8,175 nucleotides of DNA from CAYVDH01 sp964450355 (GTDB lineage: Bacteria > Bacteroidota > Bacteroidia > NS11-12g > UBA955). The translations under genes were made by a program, and so were the position numbers. Under the pieces are notes generated by a model. That model ran no database searches, was not told the DNA's origin, and saw nothing but the letters and a program-made list of their open reading frames with translations. Positions 5,301-8,175 of this stretch are shown here, piece by piece. The stretch spans positions 1 through 8,175 of the forward strand of contig CAYVDH010000161.1 in the NCBI GenBank assembly GCA_964450355.1. The letters run 5' to 3'. The first letter of the stretch is position 1. Every line of letters begins with the position of its first letter.

Positions 5301-7590
5301 TATCATAAACAATACTTAAATTAGATGAAATATCTAATGCTGTTGTTGGTTTAGAACTTCCATTGGCTGCCCACAATGTCCCTTTTTCATCCAATAATGC
5401 ATAACGTGTTGAAACTGTAGTTTCAGAAAAAGCAGGCAATGTTAAACTGGTAGGTGATGCGGCTGGAAATAAATTAGTACTTGGTACTAATACAAAACCT
5501 GCACCTATATTCCAACGAACTCTTGTGTCACTAGCATCATGTCCATCATGATGGTAATATCTAACTCTCAACAATCTAAAACCAGAACCTACTTCGGGTT
5601 CATCGCCAGTTAAACAATAAGAACCATAGGTTTCAAAATACGCAGTATTTAAATTAAATGAATTTAACTCATTAACTAAAACAAGGTTGCCATTAGGTTC
5701 AATTACATACAATGCACCTGAATTGGCAGAAGGTGAAACGGCATCTCCTAATTGAAAACTTAAACAAGTTACCCCTTCAGGAACCACCAACCAACCATCT
5801 TGTTGAACATTTTCTCTTGCAGCTACTCCTGCTCCTAATGTCCCATTTAAACCGCAAGCTCCATCGGTTACACCTAAAGTTGTAATACAAGTATTGTTCG
5901 AATTTGTTGGAGCACCCCCATTATGAGTTGGTAAACCTAAGGCATCATTTGCACCAATAAAAGGACCAGTAAAACCAGATGTAGCATCATTGCAATTCCA
6001 CATACATATATCACCAATATCATCTGTTCCAGACCAACTTTGATTCAACAAACTTGTTCCATTAGGCGAATAACCAATTACTTTTACAGGAGTTACCCCG
6101 CAACTAAAAACAGGTGTACAAGAACCATTTGCTCTAACATTTTCTTCGATTACTTCAATTTCTTCGCAAAATCTTTGATCCAATGCAAATATGCTACCAA
6201 CTCCACCTGCTGTTGTTCTTAAAAATAATTTACCTTCAGCATCTTCAAAAGCTAATTTACATGTATAACCAACCATTTCAGAAGGTAAATTATCATTAGA
6301 GGTAGGAGTAGAAACAGGTTGTAAGAATTCAGCAGGAGGATAAACATAACCATCTCCTATATTCCATTTAACCCATGAATTAGATGCTGTAAAACCATCA
6401 GTTTCATAAAATCTAATGCGGAGAGCTCTCCAACCACAATTACCTATTGTTGGTAAATTAGTTGGTAGTGTATAATTAAAATCAGTAAATGTTGCTGCGC
6501 TACTAAAATATTCTCCAACTAGAGTCATAGTTCCGCAATTTGAACCAGCAAATAAAGCAGACGATTCGCCATTTGATATTCCTCCGATTCTAAATTGGAT
6601 GCATGTTAATCCAGGAGGTACCATCAACCACCCGTCTTGTTGTCCATTTGATCTCCCTGTCGCTCCAGCTGCACTTGAAGTTGGATTGGCAACATCATCA
6701 TCATCAAATCCTATTCTTTTAGTAACCTCTCCATAAGTAAAATTGCTGTTTGTTGGCGCATTGGCATGAGCAGGGTGTCCGCAAGCATCAGTTCCTGAAA
6801 AACCTGAAGTATAGCTAACATAAGATGAAGAATTACCCAAATCATCTGCCCCATACCAAAGCTGAGTTAAAAGGTTTCCTTGAGTTTCAGGTCTTTTTGA
6901 AGTAACATTTACTAAATTTAAGGGACAAACTCTTGCTCCAGATGCTGTTGGCACAACATATGGGCAAACAGATGGCGATGAAGTTTCTATTTTCACATTA
7001 TCAATTGCCCAATTATCAGTACCAGAAGTAGGAGAATTGTGTGTAAATTCCAAATTAGCAGTTGCTGGTCCTGCATACGAAAAAGTAACTTGAATTTGCG
7101 AACTGACAATGCGCATAGTCGTTGGCACTACACCAGTAGAAAAATTGGTGATTGTAGCACCACCCGAAGCAGATGCAGTAACAGACCCAGCTCCTGTTGG
7201 ATTAGAAAAAACCGCGTAAGTTGTTCCATTTAAACTAACTGATAAATCGCTTACTGTTGCTCCATTGGTGCCACCATTATTGCCAGCATATAAATCAAAG
7301 TAAATAGTCACCTGACCTGAAACAGGACCAGAGGTTAAACCACTTACTGATTGAGTTAATGTTTGGCTTGTACCATCGGCTGTTACACTAGCAACACCCG
7401 AAAAAGATCCAGACCGAGCCCATGTGCCAGTACCAGCACTAGCAGTCCAACCAGTTAAATTGGTTGTGAAATTGGGGTTTGAAATTGCATTTGAAAATTG
7501 CGAAAATGCATTTTTTTTAAAACTTAATAACAAAATTAACAAAATTAATTTTGTTTTCCGATTAATTGTTTTGTAGTTTGTTTTTTTCAT
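2308..7590 (-). CDS. Giant T9SS-secreted surface protein with four PA14-like repeats
   Basis: 1760 residues, not recognised as a named protein. Order: signal peptide 1-31 (LILLILLLSF core, ending FSQ); jelly-roll-like domain ~32-203 (NPNFTTNLTGW start, DNWAIDNVKIE end); repeats A ~222-425, B ~497-709, C ~943-1186 and D ~1267-1484; a Cys-flanked insert ~798-910 and MopE-like motif 913-940 between B and C; FN3-like domain ~1577-1675; T9SS type A tail ~1681-1760 (ISPNPTSN, LADGVYYIYI, final KIIKIKE). Each repeat shares a TQxW-like opening, PxH, QQDxW, LVGE or a variant, LRxRxY, WNIGxG and a final P-x3-(Y/F/L) motif. The tail predicts export by SecYEG then T9SS and attachment to or release from the cell surface. 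No catalytic motif is evident, so binding (glycan or protein) is the likelier role, as an inference. The ATG at 7588-7590 lies nine bases after the upstream stop. The C-terminal 200 codons are far more AT-rich than the N-terminal part. Confidence 0.88.
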   Translation of the reverse strand: MKKTNYKTINRKTKLILLILLLSFKKNAFSQFSNAISNPNFTTNLTGWTASAGTGTWARSGSFSGVASVTADGTSQTLTQSVSGLTSGPVSGQVTIYFDLYAGNNGGTNGATVSDLSVSLNGTTYAVFSNPTGAGSVTASASGGATITNFSTGVVPTTMRIVSSQIQVTFSYAGPATANLEFTHNSPTSGTDNWAIDNVKIETSSPSVCPYVVPTASGARVCPLNLVNVTSKRPETQGNLLTQLWYGADDLGNSSSYVSYTSGFSGTDACGHPAHANAPTNSNFTYGEVTKRIGFDDDDVANPTSSAAGATGRSNGQQDGWLMVPPGLTCIQFRIGGISNGESSALFAGSNCGTMTLVGEYFSSAATFTDFNYTLPTNLPTIGNCGWRALRIRFYETDGFTASNSWVKWNIGDGYVYPPAEFLQPVSTPTSNDNLPSEMVGYTCKLAFEDAEGKLFLRTTAGGVGSIFALDQRFCEEIEVIEENVRANGSCTPVFSCGVTPVKVIGYSPNGTSLLNQSWSGTDDIGDICMWNCNDATSGFTGPFIGANDALGLPTHNGGAPTNSNNTCITTLGVTDGACGLNGTLGAGVAARENVQQDGWLVVPEGVTCLSFQLGDAVSPSANSGALYVIEPNGNLVLVNELNSFNLNTAYFETYGSYCLTGDEPEVGSGFRLLRVRYYHHDGHDASDTRVRWNIGAGFVLVPSTNLFPAASPTSLTLPAFSETTVSTRYALLDEKGTLWAANGSSKPTTALDISSNLSIVYDIQEITDCSAQPAPTSGPTCASTLAADPCEVEADLIDPCQCDNPNNIFADPTNYRSVTLFNENAIVESMILTGFSVVGGSGLYDNTGAPLTFPIAATTSGTDDGVNFATFTFYAKPDEPYDLIIADNTGTIVENLSGLCGTPNGCNCQAKPEVCGDGVDNDFDGLVDAADGDIAGDCIKNCPLTPIKVQGKTPVADGRVTTQLWTRYTTPKWKYRYNALKNTSPISSINGILKYPFSGTDVNGLPMHVNGAAGTFTSGPLSGQSATTTRFRSAGFAENTSLSATYGFSIGRSDQLQQDFWLIIPPNATCFEVRINNPKRWDATALYLGSSVTDLELVGESYGIGKIKSQIQGTYRAPSGTEVGINYEYDATSDPNSSASSLATCGYLVLRARLYSNDVGVYMNSKLMWNIGNGWEVIPKEYVQSVGTTAASANADGNKPSTLKSLPGKCIFQDADGDLFDTDGNPYALDPSICEAVSTDPCIKCISTNIACISVDTTEIQYTPTCGVQPYQITYRTLNDTAGSLYTQYWELDSAEESTGNVLNQPYIKGFQDYFTLGPSCPNCYPVHVHDSTGVLYSNILGLSSDATITDVDGNSFRPIRVGVRSREQVQQDAWLIVPGELKQIEFKLGGGVRWDASALYIGTHIDSMVLVGENYNRKGRKPYSYVTYNVPTTAKTSSGCSKPYKLLRLRFYHHDNGTRSNSEILWNIGNGFQRIPAKYFRPAKSACSNTFPGISSTFTNGATVLGIQDTSGIWFNYTNASYPAVDNGTNSDSTAFVAGSYDTLKVSGCDVITPICGTPADVNNMCNICATYAVLPIQFIKFNAECLNNEININWSVNYKNNVSNYQLMRSLDNGKTWVNVFEANNSLFSTNINDFKYIDQIKSDKIILYQIVENNKDGKSEKSDIIRISSCNKNNVIYTVTISPNPTSNLLAINLSQLTTLLRIKLFNQQGKEILNYIIKDTNSSFLNLENLADGVYYIYIDSDYGTQMQKIIKIKE
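2311..2550 (-). other. T9SS type A sorting domain of the giant protein
   Basis: Residues 1681-1760: YTVTISPNPT opening, an LFNQQGKEI strand, the LENLADGVYYIYI motif and a Lys-rich last strand KIIKIKE ending at the stop. This is the seven-strand C-terminal signal recognised by the type IX machinery of Bacteroidota, and in studied proteins it is removed on secretion. Confidence 0.9.
3139..3792 (-). repeat. PA14-like repeat copy D
   Basis: Residues ~1267-1484. Landmarks: YTQYW (1287-1291), PVH (1327-1329), QQDAW (1372-1376), LVGENY (1412-1417), LLRLRFYHHD (1448-1457), WNIGNG (1468-1473) and IPAKYFRP (1477-1484). It lacks the Cys that sits before the third core strand in A-C; Gln1385 takes its place. 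The closing 'W-x-G-G...iP..y..P' resembles the end of PA14 domains. Confidence 0.75.
4033..4764 (-). repeat. PA14-like repeat copy C
   Basis: Residues ~943-1186. Landmarks: TTQLW (962-966), FSGTDVNGLPMH (998-1009), QQDFW (1058-1062), PPNATC (1066-1071), LVGESY (1098-1103), CGYLVLRARLY (1146-1156), WNIGNG (1170-1175) and IPKEYVQS (1179-1186). This is the longest copy, with an extra Trp/Tyr/Lys-rich insert after TQLW (about 967-995). Confidence 0.75.
4771..4854 (-). other. MopE-like / Asp-rich metal-binding motif
   Basis: Residues 913-940 read PEVCGDGVDNDFDGLVDAADGDIAGDC in segments, the pattern 'CgDGxDNDcDGlvDxxDxDC' of MopE-type and thrombospondin-3-like surface motifs. Asp918, 921, 923, 925, 929, 932 and 934 could bind calcium. 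The middle Cys of the classic pattern is Phe924 here, leaving Cys916 and Cys939 as the likely disulfide pair. Confidence 0.65.
4861..5199 (-). other. Cys-flanked insert domain between repeats B and C
   Basis: Residues ~798-910, running from DPCQCDNPNNIF to GTPNGCNCQ. Between the Cys pairs are beta-rich stretches (SVTLFNENAIVESMILTGF, SGLYDNTGAPLTFP, YDLIIADNTGTIVENLSG). The DPCxC...SGLYD...NxCxC layout resembles a small beta-sandwich module seen in other large Bacteroidota surface proteins. I recall the pattern but cannot name the family, so the function is unknown. Confidence 0.5.
5464..6102 (-). repeat. PA14-like repeat copy B
   Basis: Residues ~497-709. Landmarks: LLNQSWSGTDD (514-524), LGLPTH (551-556) followed by APTNSN, QQDGW (596-600), PEGVTC (604-609), LVNELN (638-643, replacing LVGE), FRLLRVRYYHHDG (671-683), WNIGAG (693-698) and VPSTNLFP (702-709). 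Several additional Cys occur (529, 533, 568, 579). Confidence 0.75.
6316..6927 (-). repeat. PA14-like repeat copy A
   Basis: Residues ~222-425. Landmarks: LLTQLWYGADD (240-250), SGFSGTDACGHPAH (262-275) then APTNSN, QQDGW (317-321), PPGLTC (325-330), LVGEYF (357-362), CGWRALRIRFY (385-395), WNIGDG (409-414) and PPAEFLQP (418-425). It shares LWYGADD/SWSGTDD and APTNSN with copy B, so A and B look like the closest pair over the first half. Confidence 0.78.
6982..7497 (-). other. N-terminal jelly-roll (CBM-like) domain of the giant protein
   Basis: Residues ~32-203. The NPNFTTNLTGWTA opening and the TDNWAIDNVKIE ending are typical of lectin-like or carbohydrate-binding beta-sandwich domains (CBM4/9- or MAM-like) in Bacteroidota secreted proteins. 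Between them lie Ser/Thr/Gly-rich strands (SQTLTQSVSGL, VTIYFDLYAGN, IQVTFSYAG). No ligand residues can be assigned by eye. The DNA is much richer in GC than the rest of the window. Confidence 0.55.
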
Positions 7591-7599
7591 TTATAATTA

Positions 7600-8124
7600 T
7601 TAATATTTATTTATTTTGTATGTTTTATCATTTATTTGTAAAAAATAAAATCCAGATTCGAGTAATTTAAAATTGATTTCAATAATGTTTTCACTATTTT
7701 TAATCAATATATTATCAAGTGAAATATTTTGTCCTATTAAATTTGTTAATCTAATTTGAGGGAAAAACTCATTATCAATACTATTTTTAAGATTGATATA
7801 TAATATATCATTTACTGGCACTGGATAAATAATCACATCATTATAAGTTAATTTCCTAAAATTCAAGACATTTGAATACGTATTTCTGCCATTTATTTTC
7901 CTCATTACCAATCTATAATAAGTATTTATAGTTGTGCTAGGAATGTTCATATCATAAAAATTATAATTCAACATTCCTTTAATTGAATAAGTTTCTCCAA
8001 TTTTTAACCAATCACTACCGTTATAACTTTTTTCAATATCAAAACCAAATAGTTCAATCTCATTGTTTACAGTCCAATTCAACAAAACACCACTTTGATT
8101 AGGTTTTAATTCAAAATCTATCAA
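7600..8124 (-). CDS. FN3-like domain plus T9SS type A tail, probably the 3' remnant of a larger secreted protein
   Basis: 174 residues. Residues 1-90 form an FN3-like domain of the type that precedes T9SS tails: VLLNWTVNNEIELFGFDIEK, then KIGETYS, NTYYRLVMRKINGRNTYSNV. Residues ~96-174 are a T9SS type A tail (VIIYPVPVND, LTNLIGQNIS, LLESGFYFLQI, final KTYKINKY). The architecture repeats the last ~180 residues of the giant protein next to it. The start is TTG at 8122-8124 with AGGA five bases before it; no ATG is available upstream. There is no signal peptide from this start, yet the tail only makes sense on an exported protein. Upstream in frame, codons spell ILCLLIFFLF (a signal-peptide-like core), then TAA at 8143-8145. 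So it may be a pseudogene, a frameshifted gene or a truncated relic. It lies nine bases before the giant gene, probably in the same transcript. Confidence 0.6.
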   Translation of the reverse strand: MIDFELKPNQSGVLLNWTVNNEIELFGFDIEKSYNGSDWLKIGETYSIKGMLNYNFYDMNIPSTTINTYYRLVMRKINGRNTYSNVLNFRKLTYNDVIIYPVPVNDILYINLKNSIDNEFFPQIRLTNLIGQNISLDNILIKNSENIIEINFKLLESGFYFLQINDKTYKINKY

Positions 8125-8145
8125 TACTGTCCTAAATAAATTTTA

Positions 8146-8175
8146 GAATAAAAAAAAGATGAGTAAACACAGTAT
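8146..8175 (-). other. Possible signal-peptide remnant upstream of the FN3/T9SS-tail gene
   Basis: The minus strand at 8175-8146 reads ILCLLIFFLF in the same frame as the downstream gene, then meets TAA (8143-8145). A run of eight Ts (8150-8157 on the plus strand as A) lies in this core. A one-base shift there gives SKIYLGQ, a typical Bacteroidota cleavage-site ending, but a second shift would be needed to rejoin the downstream frame. The stretch is short and AT-rich, so this is weak. Confidence 0.3.

Noticed and set aside
5545..5560. HHDG/HHDN motifs (residues 680-683 and 1455-1458) as a possible phosphodiesterase or metal-enzyme site
   Set aside because: The His residues are absent from copies A (ETDG) and C (SNDV), and no other HD-type residues accompany them. 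They are part of a structural turn in the repeat.
6040..6222. 60-codon plus-strand open frame
   Set aside because: It is antisense to the repeat A/B linker. The translation is rich in Cys, Arg and Thr and matches nothing recognisable, as expected for a complement of Thr/Val/Glu codons.
6691..6708. CATCATCATCATC microsatellite on the plus strand
   Set aside because: It simply encodes the Asp run DDDDV at residues ~296-300 of the giant protein. It is in frame and too short to suggest variation or regulation.
7039..7233. 64-codon plus-strand open frame
   Set aside because: It is antisense to the jelly-roll domain. The Ser/Arg/Cys-rich translation is an artefact of the complementary strand of Gly/Ala/Thr codons.

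Overview
The window is AT-rich, and every gene I can support lies on the minus strand, so the operon order runs from high to low coordinates. The proteins carry hallmarks of Bacteroidota: two C-terminal tails that look like type A sorting domains of the type IX secretion system (T9SS), signal peptides ending in ...SQ, and an adhesin with the N-terminal lead and Peptidase_S74 tail common in this phylum. The weak Shine-Dalgarno signals fit too. I cannot name a genus or a known gene symbol.

Layout in transcription order. (1) 8124-7600 encodes a short FN3-like plus T9SS-tail protein with no signal peptide. It looks like the surviving 3' end of a larger or damaged gene. (2) Nine bases later, 7590-2308 encodes a 1760-residue secreted protein. 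It has a signal peptide, a jelly-roll-like domain, four divergent copies of a PA14-like repeat each followed by a small 'DxxGxLW' module, a Cys-flanked insert with a MopE-like Asp-rich motif between copies 2 and 3, an FN3-like domain and a T9SS tail. (3) A strong perfect-stem terminator (2266-2297) closes this unit. (4) 2222-702 encodes a 506-residue adhesin with about 17 YadA-head-like 14-residue repeats and a C-terminal Peptidase_S74 self-cleaving chaperone with an intact Ser-Lys dyad. (5) Overlapping it by four bases (ATGA), 705-73 encodes an exported TPR-like protein. Its last ~20 codons are an out-of-frame reading of a glycosyltransferase family 4 fragment that runs off the low end of the window (142-1).

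Taken together this is a cell-surface locus: large secreted, probably glycan- or protein-binding proteins delivered by T9SS, next to a trimeric-type adhesin. The points most worth following are the four-copy repeat family in the giant protein, the strong base-composition mosaic inside that gene, and the abrupt TPR/glycosyltransferase junction, which is either a real rearrangement or an assembly error. No RNA genes, CRISPR arrays, insertion sequences or origins were seen. No gene-free stretch exceeds 85 bases.
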